Source: Tubiluchus corallicola (Eukaryota; Priapulida; Priapulimorpha; Priapulimorphida; Tubiluchidae). Taken from it: a stretch of DNA of 64,000 bases. Under the pieces are notes generated by a model that saw only the letters and a list, made by a program, of their open reading frames with translations, was not told the origin of the DNA and did no database searches. Each line of letters starts with the position of its first letter. Position 1 is the first letter of the stretch. The translations under genes and the position numbers were made by a program. The DNA lies in contig JAQGDQ010000080.1 in the NCBI GenBank assembly GCA_030141605.1, positions 62,001 through 126,000 on the forward strand. Reading direction: 5' to 3'. Positions 35,011 through 47,424 of this stretch are shown piece by piece.

Positions 35011-35140
35011 CTAAAAATTTCCAAAACTACATTAGTAATTCAGTAATTATTTTTATTGCCTAAACTAAAGACATGTAGGTTACTTAACTTAAGAACGTGT
35101 GCATAATGCTGTGTACATATAGGCCTAGAATGGTGTTCGT

Positions 35141-35307
35141 GTAGCATGCGGATGCGTTTTAATGCGGACAGCCTGCGGATAAAAATCAATAGGAAATAGC
35201 ACAGGAAAGAATAACGCATACGCAAGCTGCATAAATGGGTGCATTGAAAACATGGTATAAACTGATTTTATCTATTCCGCACATCCCAAAACGCATCCGC
35301 ATGCTAC
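35141..35307. mobile_element. 167-bp palindromic MITE-like element
   Basis: Ends are perfect 20-bp inverted repeats: GTAGCATGCGGATGCGTTTT (35141-35160) and its reverse complement at 35288-35307. Imperfect complementarity continues inward (TGCGGATAAAAATCA against GCGGAATAGATAAAATCA), so the whole unit can fold back. It sits 130 bases upstream of the first visible ephrin exon. Confidence 0.75.
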
Positions 35308-36410
35308 ATAAATCACATTTAAGCTTACAGATATGTTACAGATACCGCCACAATTATTTTTTTTTTGAATTTTGAAAACGCCAGAAAATGCATATCTGCA
35401 TGTTACTCAGTAAAAACAAAAACCTTTAACAGGTGTCTTGTTAGAATGTTTTTTAATTAATCTCAATAATATGGTTTCCCTATAATTATATACAAGTATA
35501 AGTATGTATACAATACCAACGTGTATAAATATTTTGTTTTCTTGCCACACCATTCTTGCTATTCGATGTCCTATGGACACTCACTGCACTTATTTGGAAA
35601 TCGTTTAAATCAGGTCAGGGACATTTTTGGATATTTTCAGGGCGAATTGTTTCAGCCTTGCGAAACTTCCTCCGATACGCTTATGAAAGGTTTCATAGTA
35701 CGATGAACGCTTTCAAAAATTACATCCTCAGTTTTACAAACAAATTCCGCATTCCCAAGATGACATTAATAATGCATATCTGCGGATATTTCAATGTAAA
35801 CAGATAAAACAATGGCTAAATGACACGTATGGGAATTTAGCATGATGCGTACAGTTGTAATCTGACTTATAATTAATTTACGCAAAGTGATAAGAAATAC
35901 TGCACTGTAGTCTAATCTAAAGTGTAGTCAGCAAACAGACTCACAACTAGAAATCCGAATCAGTCTCTGTACTTCTGCAATAAAACGTACACAAACAAAT
36001 GCATTTTCCTTGTTAAAAGTTATCTGATTGAGAATTGTTTCTTTTCGTCCAACAGTTTAAACGCACAATTAATGTCTATCAGCTATTTTGATACTTTTAA
36101 TTTTGAAAATCCACACTATTGCTAAATTGTTCTAAATTATTCAGAACTTTTGTCATCAACTTGCCTTATTAACACATAATTTGAAAATTTTCCGAACGCT
36201 TCATTATGGAATATGGACGCGCGACGCTTTCTGAAAACAGCTTAACTTTACACGTATATTTCTAGTTTGTCACCAAAACAGTTGTAAAATTATAAAATCT
36301 CATAGCAAACACATCATACAAGTGATCGTAGGTGACAAAAATTTCATCTTTCACCAAACAGTTTGTAAAGCTGAAAACAAATGTGTGTAATTAAAATCAG
36401 GTATATAAAC

Positions 36411-36806
36411 CTTTTCACAGTTTCGTTGCGCGCACGCGTAAGTGCTGCGGGTCAAAGGTTAAGCGTACCACACACAAGACAGCAACGCGTCTTAACTACA
36501 ACCGTCACATGACATGTGGGTAAAGCAAAGCGTCTGCCGTATCAGTTTAGCAACTTAGTTGTTTTACGTGGAGTTTACTTAATTATGCATTAGTCTGTGC
36601 GCAGAGTAATTTACTAGCAGGATCTTGCTTGGGAACAAGAAAAAAATCAACTAGGTAAGGTTCTAGCTAGCTGTTAAAACTGTTAGTATTAGAATAGCGT
36701 GAGCTTCGAGGCGTTGTTAAGTGTACAGAAACGGGTGGCTGGTACACTTAACCTTTGACCTTTTCATGATCATCATCAATTGCTAGAACTGTGAAAAGGT
36801 TTATTA
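36411..36806. mobile_element. Foldback element with DR1-type motifs in both arms
   Basis: The left arm (from 36411) reads ATAAACCTTTTCACAGTT, then GGTCAAAGGTTAAGCGTACCA. The reverse complement of the right end (36735-36806) reads ATAAACCTTTTCACAGTT, then GGTCAAAGGTTAAGTGTACCA. The spacer is about 260 bases. Each arm carries a DR1 hexamer pair (36449-36461; 36749-36761). Confidence 0.7.
36449..36461 (+). promoter_or_regulatory. DR1-like nuclear receptor motif
   Basis: GGGTCA-A-AGGTTA: two half sites with a one-base gap, the layout bound by HNF4/RXR-type receptors. A mirror copy (AGGTCA-A-AGGTTA on the minus strand) lies at 36749-36761. Motif match only. Confidence 0.35.
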
Positions 36807-39800
36807 ATTAAAGAGAATTAGGCCCTACAGCTGATTTTAGAATAAAACTACCTTATAACTATAGTTATAGTTATTCAAGTTATTGTTTCTTAAAGTTTAA
36901 TAGTGTATATTATGAAGCTCCTATTCATTAATTGAGTAGCTGCTTATTTAAGACAACAACCTAATTTAATTGGTTTCTCTTTGAACGCCAGATTTTAAGA
37001 GAACCGTGTGAGATTAAACGTAATGAGGCTTGCCACGAACACCAGACATCTCCAAAACCACATCATGCTGTCACAGCACCCTTCATTAAGCGAGGGGAGC
37101 GTGGCGCACAGACCACTTAACACTTTCAAGCACCCTTACATCCACATGCTCACAATGGGATATTCTCTCTATATTTTCCCTTTGGCTGGCTTTCTATAGT
37201 TCATCCTGTTACGAACAGGTGTGGTAGGATGATTTGTTTCCAGCTTGAAAAGCATAACATCACATTGTTTCTCAGTGTCCGGGGTTGCCTCGGACGGGTC
37301 AGCCATTGTCCTTACCTGAGATAAGGCTAATCCATTTATGGCTGGCGGGTTCAGACAATGGGATTAAATGTGCCCCAGGAATATTCTCTAAGTTATAACG
37401 ACAATCGGCTTGAGTTACGCAATTAAGATAATGGTGTGTCCTATTAGATGAGGTTATAAATTTTAGAACAAAAACGGCTTCTGAACTAACGGTGTAATGG
37501 ACTGTTAAGGAAATTTGTGATAATTAGAGGCGCTTTTTGCTATTGTTTCCGTGCACGCGTCCGTCCACGTTTTAGCACAATGGAAGACCATGGCCTTAAC
37601 TCTATTTGTGACCTAAAAGAGGATAATGATTTGATAACCCGGCTGAGTACCAGAATACCGAACGATGCAGAGAATGTAAACAAAACAGCGAAGTGGGAAA
37701 AATAATCTGAAATACAAAGGGTGTTGTGTTACGCATGGTTCAAAACAGAAAACAGACATAGCTAAGAACATCTCTGATTAATTTTCACCAGTTCGCCTGA
37801 ATATGCACGCCTAAGTCTGTGAGCAGGTAGATTAATAATTTTTCATCATACGTTATATAAGCTGCTCAGCCTGCAGTTACTGATCTTCTTCACATGTAAT
37901 GTAGAACAGAATACAAGACTCATAAAAGAGGGTGGACGGTTGCTTGACAAGTAGCATGCTGAATTAAGTCGAAAGAAAGCCAAATGAACGTATTTGGCAA
38001 CAATTTTTTTCACTTCACTTACGTATCAAATCGAGCGCTATAACAGTTAAAGCTCAAATTTGTCTGAAAGGTTCGTTATTCAGACAGCTAGGAATAGACC
38101 CTTTGCGTCATTATTTGTGCAGAAAAGCAACAATAGTGTGAAACGTGACAAGAGAACAGGACACTGTTTTCCCATTCACATGTCTGTTGATGAAAATACT
38201 ATAATGTTACACACAAAGGGACATAGTTTATTGTACGCAGCACATAATGTTGGTTAGCAACAGGTATCACCGCTCCCATTTAAATTTTAACGAACGTGAG
38301 GGTACCCCTGCATGTGCTGCACACAATGCGAACGTAAAGATAGCATATATAAATATATAGCGAGGAGAATATATATATCACATTCTTTTATGAAACGAGG
38401 AAGGATAATTAGTTGCTGATAGAAAGTAAGGAGATGGTGTTATCTGGTTTTATTTTGACTAAATCTGGTTGAACGAACAGGTGACTGTTGAGTGAAACCA
38501 TTTTATTAGAGCAGAATTATCTTAATTAACACCATAAACCGATTATGTAATCAGGATTATGTAACTGCGTGTATCCTTACAAATGGCTGCCTTATTTAAT
38601 TTCAGTTTAAAAAGCTTTTGGTAGTAAACAACTGAAGGTCTCTTTAATGCATTATTGATGTTCTACGCTTTCTTCTGGAAATAACCAAACTTCAAATAAA
38701 TAAGTTCATACTTACTAAATGCATAGCTTGGTGGTAATTATGTCGCGGAAACGGTAATTATAGTGCGCAATATTATTATTTTTAACAATGAAATTACACC
38801 GGTGTATTTCGTTGCTCTGCATGATATGCTTGTTTCTAAGATGACAGGTTAAATACGTTATTAAACGGTTTGTCCTTTTTGCGCATTATACAGGTATATG
38901 GAAAAAACATCGGTGGTTACACTTACTTTTGCAAGTAATTATACAGGTTTGCAATTAATATGAAAGAGGATGTTCAGAAATGAATGCTGCTGTACGTGTC
39001 CCTTCTTTTCATTGAAAAGCTACAAAAAAGTTACATAAAATAATATGGAAAAATTGTATTAATCTATGGTTTACAGCAAGTTGAACTTAAAATACTAATT
39101 AGTTAATGGAAGCCAAGTGCTGTGGCAGATGAAGTCAATCAAACAGACACAATTCGCACAGCATGAGAAGTGCTTTGTTCAATTTCAATTTTCTATAAAA
39201 TATTATTACTCTTTATCGTGTATTAATAAAATAGCAAAGAAAAAGTTGCTTTTTGTCTGGTTGCCTAGTAAAAGCAGGCAGTTTGAAATAGTTGAATGAA
39301 TGACTGAATTGGAACTGCAGGGAAACCAGACAGTCGTCAATAGTGTAACGCCTCATTCATGAGTTTAGCTCGAAAACCACGGAGGGCTGTTTATTCAGCA
39401 TGAAGTATTTATCAAAAATTCCCTTGGGCGTCAACAGAACAATATTGTGCAGCTACAAGAGCTCACATTGTAACCCAGAGCAGCGAAAACAGACGTGACT
39501 AGACCCAAAACAAAATATTCTTTCTATGGACACAATACGAGACTGATCAAACATTAAGACACAAAAGCCACTAACAGGGAAACTTCTAAATATTAAAAAA
39601 AGAAAAAAATTTGGTGATTTCGACGACATCTGTAATCCAAAGGAAATGCAAGAGCAGTAATGGCCAGAGATAGAGCATCATTGCTTTAAACCATGAGCTG
39701 GAAGACAGTCTGCGTTGACAAAAACTGCTACTTTTTAAAAGGTAAGTAATCTGACTTTACAGCATCGAAAACCAAAAATTTCATGCTTCTAAATTTGATG

Positions 39801-40701
39801 ACTATATTCTCAGGGGAGTAGAGTGTCTCGAAGTATTAACAAATTTTAACAAAACTTGCCTGACAAGTTCACAGTGTATTTCAAATTCAAGCTACTTTGT
39901 TTACTAAAGGGATTATGATGAAAGACATCTTTGTTCAACTGTGATAGGGTTACTGCGGCAACTTTAACTGTGCCGCAGCGGCTACATTGTTTGATTTTGA
40001 ACAGAATGAACGGATAACAGTCAAACATTAGAGACAGGTAGAAAAAGCCCGAGGAGAGGAAGTAAAAGCATGCTTCAAAAGCGCTGTATAAACGTATAAA
40101 CCCCTTCAAAAATAATTTAACTAGAATGTAAATTTCATTCGAGAACATATACATATATTGGCTAGTAGCTGCAAGACTTGTGAGTGTTCTCGCATACAGG
40201 AGAGTAGTAACATAAATATATAAAACCATGCACATATTCACATTCACGGCAACCTTATTTTACTGCCTGCACTGCCCATAAAAGTTCAATTTTCCAAGCG
40301 CAGGATGTACATGTAATCTTCATATGTAAATTAGAATACGGAAAATGAAGAATACAATCTAATCGCCTTCCCATGCCCTCAGGTATAAAATGTTCTCAAA
40401 TGCAATCTGCGTCCTGATAATAAAGTAATGAAAGCTGCGAATTGGGTTTTGCTTGTTTAAGAAGTTAGAAGCCAGAATGGCAGCAAAATAATTAAAAAGT
40501 CATGAAACTACTAAAGGCTGGAATACTTGCAGACATGAACTGTCTTCTCGCTCTAAGTATTTAATTAATAGGGCTTGATCAAAATTTTCGTTTTATACAT
40601 TTCGCTAGGTTTACGCAATTACATTGTGTGAACTACAGTCACCTTTTGTTAATTCGCCTATAGACTCATTACAGAAATTATTGTTGCTAATATATATACA
40701 T

Positions 40702-40770
40702 ACGCACGCACGCACGCTCGCACGCACCCACACACGCACGCACGCTCGCGCACACACACACACACATATA
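40702..40770. repeat. CACG/CA microsatellite
   Basis: A mixed acgcacgcacgc tract followed by a CA run and then TATA. Simple sequence; frames across it (in both directions) are artefacts. Confidence 0.85.
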
Positions 40771-41407
40771 TATCTTCGATTACACGTACACGCAGCAACA
40801 GTAGTGTCACGTGATTAGGGCATGAATTAAATGACAAATGACAATTCACCAACAAGGAACAACGAAAAAGAAAGTTCGCACTCTGATATTGGTTAAGCCC
40901 AGCTCACCAACTTTTATGAACAACCCGAGGAAATACTTATGGCTGTGACGCAATATAACGAGGTGCTTCGCTTTTCTTCACCAGCAATTAACTTGCGCTG
41001 CCATAATTCATTATAAATGAGAATCATAATGCTGACGCAGACCAGTGAAAATAGCAAAACAAATCCGCAGAGAAGCTGTCTTGCGTCTCAGTTAAACTAC
41101 CTAGTTACTAATTAATGACTTTGAGTGATGCTTCGTGGTAGAGAGTCAGAAAAGAAACTACGTTAAATGAAAACCGAACGATTGATCAGACTCAATCTCA
41201 TCTTAATTTACTTTCCAAAATATACATTTTCTTACCTATAAAAGTTAGCAATTGTTTCTTATATTTGAATAATTAGCTTAGAATGTTAATTAACGGCAAC
41301 CGAACACAGCTATTGCTTACGTCAGAAGCTAATCACAGTTTGTGCAATGCTAGTCATCCTCCCTCGCGCATCAAGCACGTTTGCATAAGTGTTACTGCTT
41401 AAACGCG

Positions 41408-41445
41408 TGACGTCACGAAAATGGGCTCTACGTCATATGACGTCA
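41408..41445. promoter_or_regulatory. CRE-like cluster
   Basis: Perfect palindromes TGACGTCA at 41408-41415 and 41438-41445, exactly 30 bases apart, with a half site TACGTCAT at 41429-41436 between them. This is the usual binding sequence for CREB/ATF-type bZIP factors. The nearby DNA is richer in CpG than its surroundings. It may mark a promoter or enhancer; no transcript is visible. Confidence 0.4.
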
Positions 41446-42475
41446 GAAACTAACACTGGAGTTCATGATCATGGTTATCACGGTACCGCCTTCGATTTGT
41501 CGGCCATGCGAATGTGACAAAAAGGCGCTGTTGCCAATTTTAGTAGATTGAACCGCGCGTAGCTCTGAAAGTTTAACGAAATTTGAGTATCCGAGGTAAT
41601 TATTATTTAACCTAAGCTTTAATTTAAAAAAAAACAATTGTAGTTTTCAATACTTTAGAGCATTCTTTATTCTAAAGTAATGTTTACACATTCAAGTATC
41701 GTGAAAGGTTTGAAAAGTTGAAACAATGGCATAGCTTCTACCAAGACTTTGACCACCATTAGATAACGGTTAAACATTTTCTAACATAATTCGTTATGTC
41801 CAACTGCAGCTATGGCTTACAGACTCTCATATTAAATTTGCTGAGATTTGTTGACATGAACGGTTGCTGAACGTTGCTCCCCGCAGGAAATTTGTGATTT
41901 CTCGCCAAGAAATAGAAATTATAGAGCGATAAATTATCTGTCAATATCGTGTACAAAGATTATAGAGGCGTTATTGACTTGGCAATTTCGGAAAACACGA
42001 TTTACCACTTAGGTAATGAGGAACAAGCTTTGGTAACTCTTCGCCAGCAGTTTTCAATGCCGTGAAGGCTTGTCAGAATTATATAAGACATCCGCTGGTT
42101 TCTCGAATGACTTCCTATTGCATTTTGTGCCGATTTTTAAAGATGTCTGACAAACTACTACCATGTTGATGCAATGTAACGCAATGTATCGTATAATAAT
42201 TGGTCAGTGTTACTCAAGCAGTGCATTCGAAGTTTTGACATTAAGATTTTATTTACTTTAGTTATGTGCGAAATAAAACACCTCACACAGCAAGGGTTGC
42301 AGGATTATATGTATGCCCAGTAGTATTAATTACCAATAGTGAGTATTTTCGGAAATAATGCCACGCAGTATGGCTTTGCACAATGACTGCTCATTCCGTA
42401 TTTTCCGTATGAGCCTTATTTTTAATAAGAAAACCAATGTTTCTTCGACTATAGATATTACTTTTGGAAAAAAAC

Positions 42476-42528
42476 AGTAACAATCGAACTAGACAGCAAA
42501 AGAGTAACAAGCGAACTAAGCAGCAAGC
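42476..42528. repeat. 26-bp tandem duplication
   Basis: agtaacaatcgaactagaca followed by agtaacaagcgaactaagca: two copies with a few differences. No function seen. Confidence 0.8.
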
Positions 42529-44261
42529 TATAGGAATTCTTGGTTGCAGAGATTCTTTACGCTTTGAATTTAAAACAAAAGCAGATTTTACGACTACTAA
42601 TATATATAGATGTTTGGAATGAAATAAACCTGTTGAAACCTGCAAAGCCTGTGCTGCTACAATTAACCCCTCCTTCAAATTGAAAATTTTGCTGCCAGTG
42701 GCTCTTTGTCAATAATCTCCGCATATTATTAGGTGTGTCATTCTTTTAAAGGGTTTCATCCGTGTAGTTATTGTTATGTCAAAACGAGTGATAAGCATCA
42801 CTGAGAAGTGTGAAAACTGTTAGCATGCTTTTTTGCCAATCACATTGAGTAATCTGAGTTTTCACTTATATATTAATCACCAACATACTGTGACTAAACT
42901 AAGAAGTAGGCACCAAGACAGACTAAGTGGAACTTCCGTGTCTTACAAAAACCATCGACATCTTCGGAATAACAACGAACTGTTTAAAACACTTGAAAAT
43001 CTTTCAAACCAACAGCTGCCGAATTCCTAAACAGGACGCGTGCAGTCTTGTTATAGACAATCACTTAAATAACCTCGGCAGGCAAATGCCACCATATCTT
43101 GGCATTGCAGAAAAAATGGTCTGGAAAGAAAAGATCTTGCACAGATCAGTACCAGTAGGAAGACTATTAGACGTCTGTTAATGGCAAATAATAGTCGTCA
43201 ACGCTTCTAACTAAACCCCGCATTTTTATGATTACTGCTTAATATTAGTTCATCAGTGGACACAGATCCACAATCTGGACGTTGCACAGTTATCATGGCT
43301 TCCTTTAGCTGACTTTGCTGCGGAACTAGCAACAATATCTCGTAATAATGCCAATCGACAATTTAAAAATGAGCGTCTGTGGAAAAGGGCAGCGCTGTTT
43401 TGCACAAATGACACACAGATAATTATATCAAAGGAGTGGAAGTCTGGAAGAATAGAAAGCAAATGAGTGTAGTGTTCATTACAGTCTCGGTGAAATCCGT
43501 CGGTTACAAGACAAAGATATTACTGCTGCAGGAAGCCACATTCCGAGTGTAATTTTAAAGGCAGGTATTGCTTCGCGCAGGATAACCGGCTTCTTAAGAT
43601 ACAATTTCATTTAACACTCTCCTTTTACCTGCATGCTTACTAACTGGTTGCGATCTGGTAACAAAACGGCAAAATAAACGCACGTGTGCCAGTTCTAAAA
43701 AATAGTCATAATTGGTAGCGAAGATTGCAAGATGTTCTTAATTAGATAATTAGATTTTTAAATACTCCAGGTTTAATTTTACATGAGGTTTACGGTAGGT
43801 AATTTTACCTGGACACACAGCTCCACAGTAATGCGTCGACTGTTTTTTAAGTAGCTTAACTAGTTGTTTATTTTTAGCGTTGGGATCTTTTTATACAGTA
43901 CACTGTTGTTAAAGAAATTCTTCTATGAGAGAGGTTCTGAGAAAGAGCTATACATAGTTTATACGCTATTTAATGAGACTTCATTAAGCAGAAAGCAGAG
44001 CTGGGATTACAAAGCAAAAGGACCTTCGCAGACGTATCAAAGAGTCTTTGATGTTTTTGAGAATCACAGAAACAGCAACCTATTTGTATATGGACGCTGA
44101 AATCGTTAAAGTAATGGGAAGGAATAAAGGCAGGGCGATATTAAAAAAGGTCGTCAGACAAACGGCGTACTTTGAAGGTATTTCATTATAACTGTAAACT
44201 GTAATGTTGCATTTCAGAACTAGAAATGCGGGCACTGGGCAAAACTTGCGTTTGTCTTTGA

Positions 44262-44492
44262 CATCGTGACCTTGTTCCTTAACTATCTGAAATAGAAATC
44301 AAAGGGTTTCAAGATGTTGCTCTGACCTATCCGCTTGTCAAGTTTGGGGATTATAGCTTCGTCTGTTTGATGTTGTGATCTTGACTTTTCACCCTTTGAA
44401 CTTAAAATCAAAGGGGTGTCAACTCTTGCCCAGACATATCCCTGTGCCAGGATTGGTGACTGATTATAGATTCATCCGTTTTCATTTTACTG
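44262..44492. repeat. Diverged tandem repeat of about 115 bp, followed by microsatellite
   Basis: Two units share gtgacctt or gtgatcttgac, then aaatcaaaggg, then ctgacctat or cagacatat, then gattatag. They run into gacagacagac and a long CACG/CA tract (44545-44606). The layout (repeat modules ending in GACA and CA runs) resembles interspersed repeats known from molluscs, by general resemblance only. Confidence 0.6.
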
Positions 44493-44544
44493 TGCGAAGA
44501 GACGCACACAGACAGACAAACAAACAGAAAGAGAGACAGACAGA

Positions 44545-44556
44545 CACGCACGCACG

Positions 44557-44598
<42 letters not shown>

Positions 44599-44606
44599 CA
44601 CACACA
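44545..44606. repeat. CACG/CA microsatellite
   Basis: cacgcacgcacgcacac and then an almost pure CA run. Simple sequence. Confidence 0.9.
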
Positions 44607-45555
44607 AACACATTATGGGGAACATTCTACTTAGTTATTCCACCACTTTCGATCTGTAGATAAAAGTTAGTTTCTTATTTTTTTTCATAATATTTGGTGA
44701 CTTTATCTTTTATTCCCAGCTCCAAGAGGTGCTGAACATGAAAGCATCAAGGCAATCCCGCAACCTCGAAGGCCCATGCAAGAACTTTCTAAGCTTGCTG
44801 CAACAAGCGACAAAATATAACTCTTCCTAAACTACAGAAAGTAAAACCCAGGGCTCAAGTAACACGAATCAAGCTTATGGCATACATGGCATACACTTTT
44901 TGGTTTTTGCGGGTAGTTTTTCCACGTCGACTAGGAAATAATGCCGCCGCTCAACGTTTCATGTTTACAAACAAACATCGTCACCCATTAGCACAGATAA
45001 ACCAGCAAGAGAAACTGCATACACCCTACTGAATTAAGCATTAAACAGACATGATTAGGCAACATGTGGGTGAAGACTTTGGTTGTTTGTTATGTCTTTA
45101 GAAAGCCGATATGGCGCTAGGCTTTGGGTTATGAAAGGCTGTGCCTAGGAACACAGTGGCCCCTCAAGGTTCAGCTTAGCGGGATTTCGTGTTACACAAG
45201 GAATACCTTGTGAAAATGTTGCAGGATGCTTTAGGTTCCCCATATTAGCATCTGGTAAACCTGCCGTGAGTGTATGGGAGTGAGAGTTTACATTTGGAAC
45301 ATCTAGATCTGGATGAGATCATGAAAACAGTTAAAGGACAAGAAAACGCTTTACTTACATAAACTTTAAAAAATTCGCTTTGAAATTTCGTATCATCCAT
45401 ATACAGCCTCATTGCGCACAGAGCTTACATTAGCAGCGACCCGACGCGACGCTGTAAAACTGAAGTTCCTGCCAGTCCTGCGATGACCGTTAGGTCGCAG
45501 TTATTTCAACGGTAGGTAGTTTTAAACAAGTTTACATAACATTGCCTACAGTTTG

Positions 45556-45830
45556 AAAAAATAATCGGAGCATTATTGACGCACACTGTACTAACTATAC
45601 AAAAGCATAAAATTACTTTATCTTGTCAATAAGATTAATATAATGATTTTGTTGAGTCAATGACGCACACTAGGAAGGTGAGTCAGTGAAGCTTTATTAG
45701 ATGGCGCGAATATTTTAAATTATTAAGAATTTTCTATTTCTGTTATGTAAGTCTTTCAAACAGGTAATGCAAGGTAATATAACTTCGTATGGAAAGTGTT
45801 TTTGGGATATCCTTTAATTAAAATGACATT
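45556..45830 (+). mobile_element. Diverged single-arm copy of the foldback family at 49809
   Basis: Begins AAAAAATAATCGGAGCATT like the ends of 49809-50403, then shares ctttatcttgtcaataagattaat, TGACGCACAC, GGTGAGTCAGTGA, GATGGCGCGAATATTTT and aatataacttcgtatgg in the same order. Ends in C/T-rich sequence. Confidence 0.6.
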
Positions 45831-47353
45831 TTCTTCCCCTTTAAAGGAAAGCTTTCTGCTTTTTTGCTTTTTTCAGAAATCCCAAAATCGGCAGTAAAGG
45901 CAACAAGCGCCTGGGTGGGATCATGGGGTGGGGGCTCAAAATAAGCACCAAATGTTTAACCAAAATCAACCGAATGAACAAGTAAATACAGTACACTTAA
46001 TGTGAAATAAAATATAAAATTTAACACACTTAATGCGAAATAAAATAAAAATAAAATAAACAATTTTTTTTGAGCTATCAAGATAGCTAGATATAAAGTG
46101 CCGCACTCTAATAGAGCCTTGACTGAGTAAACGAGCAAACGTTTTAGTGTGAACATGCTGTACCGCACGCCAAAAAAAGAAAAAGCAATTAATGCACACT
46201 TTCATCTAATATTAGTCGCTTGAGAAATAATATAGTGGATACCTCTAGTTTGAGGTTCTATTACACAGCATGTCACCACACAATTTTGACTTAGTCCAAA
46301 CGAAACTAGTTTTACTCAGCGTGAGAGCCACGGCATTATGGTAACCGAGCACATTATTGGCTCTAATGAATACAGCTTTCTGAGCTTCTGTCGTGTTGCC
46401 TCAACTTGCACACGAGCGCTTCACTGATTTACCGCACTAATAATGTCTAGATTAGTCTAATCCTACTTTAATCTTACCCCACGGGCTGGACACGTCCGGC
46501 TTTGAAGTTCGTGGCGAGAAAAACAGACACATTTTCAGACCTATGCAGTCGCAGAAGATGCAATGATTTCAACATACCGACATTTATTGATGATTAAGAA
46601 TTAGGAACTCTAGATTCTAGGGACTGAGTGATTGCTCAAACACTGAACCAAAAATTTGTTATTTGAGATCCTATTAATTCACGGTAGCAAACACTTGTAG
46701 GGGGAGGGTTGGGGGATAGCAGAATGACTGGTCAGGTCAGCGACCGAACTTAACCAATGCAAAGTCTGGTTAGTAAAAGGATGTGCGATAGCTAGGAAAA
46801 GTACTGGGCGTTTCACGCTGAAACACAGGGCGTCATACTGCCGCCGACTATTTATCCCGTCAAGGGAAGGTGTACAAGCTTGTCTTGACGACGCTTTTGT
46901 CAGTTTAGTCTCTATCTCACATTACCACAAACACAACTATTAATCGTTATCCTTAAACTTTAAAGCTTACAAGGCTTCTCATTTGGCTGTATCACGCACA
47001 TTGTTCCCGATCCAAAATCCTCGTTCTTGCACGTGTTCATGTATCTTCACTGACATAATTGTTAAGGAAGCCAACGATCATTTGCTCCCTAATGATCTCT
47101 GGAAGAGAAGAAATCAAATGGCATGCTTTGTATATCGCATGAAAACCTATCTAAACTGCCTAACTTATTGATCCCTATTATGTGTTCAAGCGAGTATATT
47201 CTTAAAATAAAGATCTGCTGTAGTAAAATCGTTTACTTTGCAAAAATCATTGTATAATCATTTACGTGCTCTTCGTCGTTGCAATTGTTACAAATGAGAT
47301 ACGGTCCATGTAATTAGAAGACAGACTTTGAATCTTGATGTTATCGGCGACAT

Positions 47354-47424
47354 TACTAAAGTCTATCCTCTGTCTAGTATTATACTGTTACCTTACTAAA
47401 GTCTATCCCCTGTCTATTATTATC
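47354..47424. repeat. Tandem duplication of about 40 bp
   Basis: actaaagtctatcctctgtc followed about 40 bases later by actaaagtctatcccctgtc, with related tails (agtattata, attattatc). No function seen. Confidence 0.75.

Noticed and set aside
39846-40247. 133-codon minus-strand frame, the longest in the right half
   Set aside because: Low-complexity, rich in Phe, Tyr and Leu, with no domain or splice context. Frames over 100 codons are expected several times by chance in this window.
40624-40855. Frames on both strands reading Thr-His or Val-Cys repeats
   Set aside because: Translation of a CACG/CA microsatellite. The same applies to 44408-44659.
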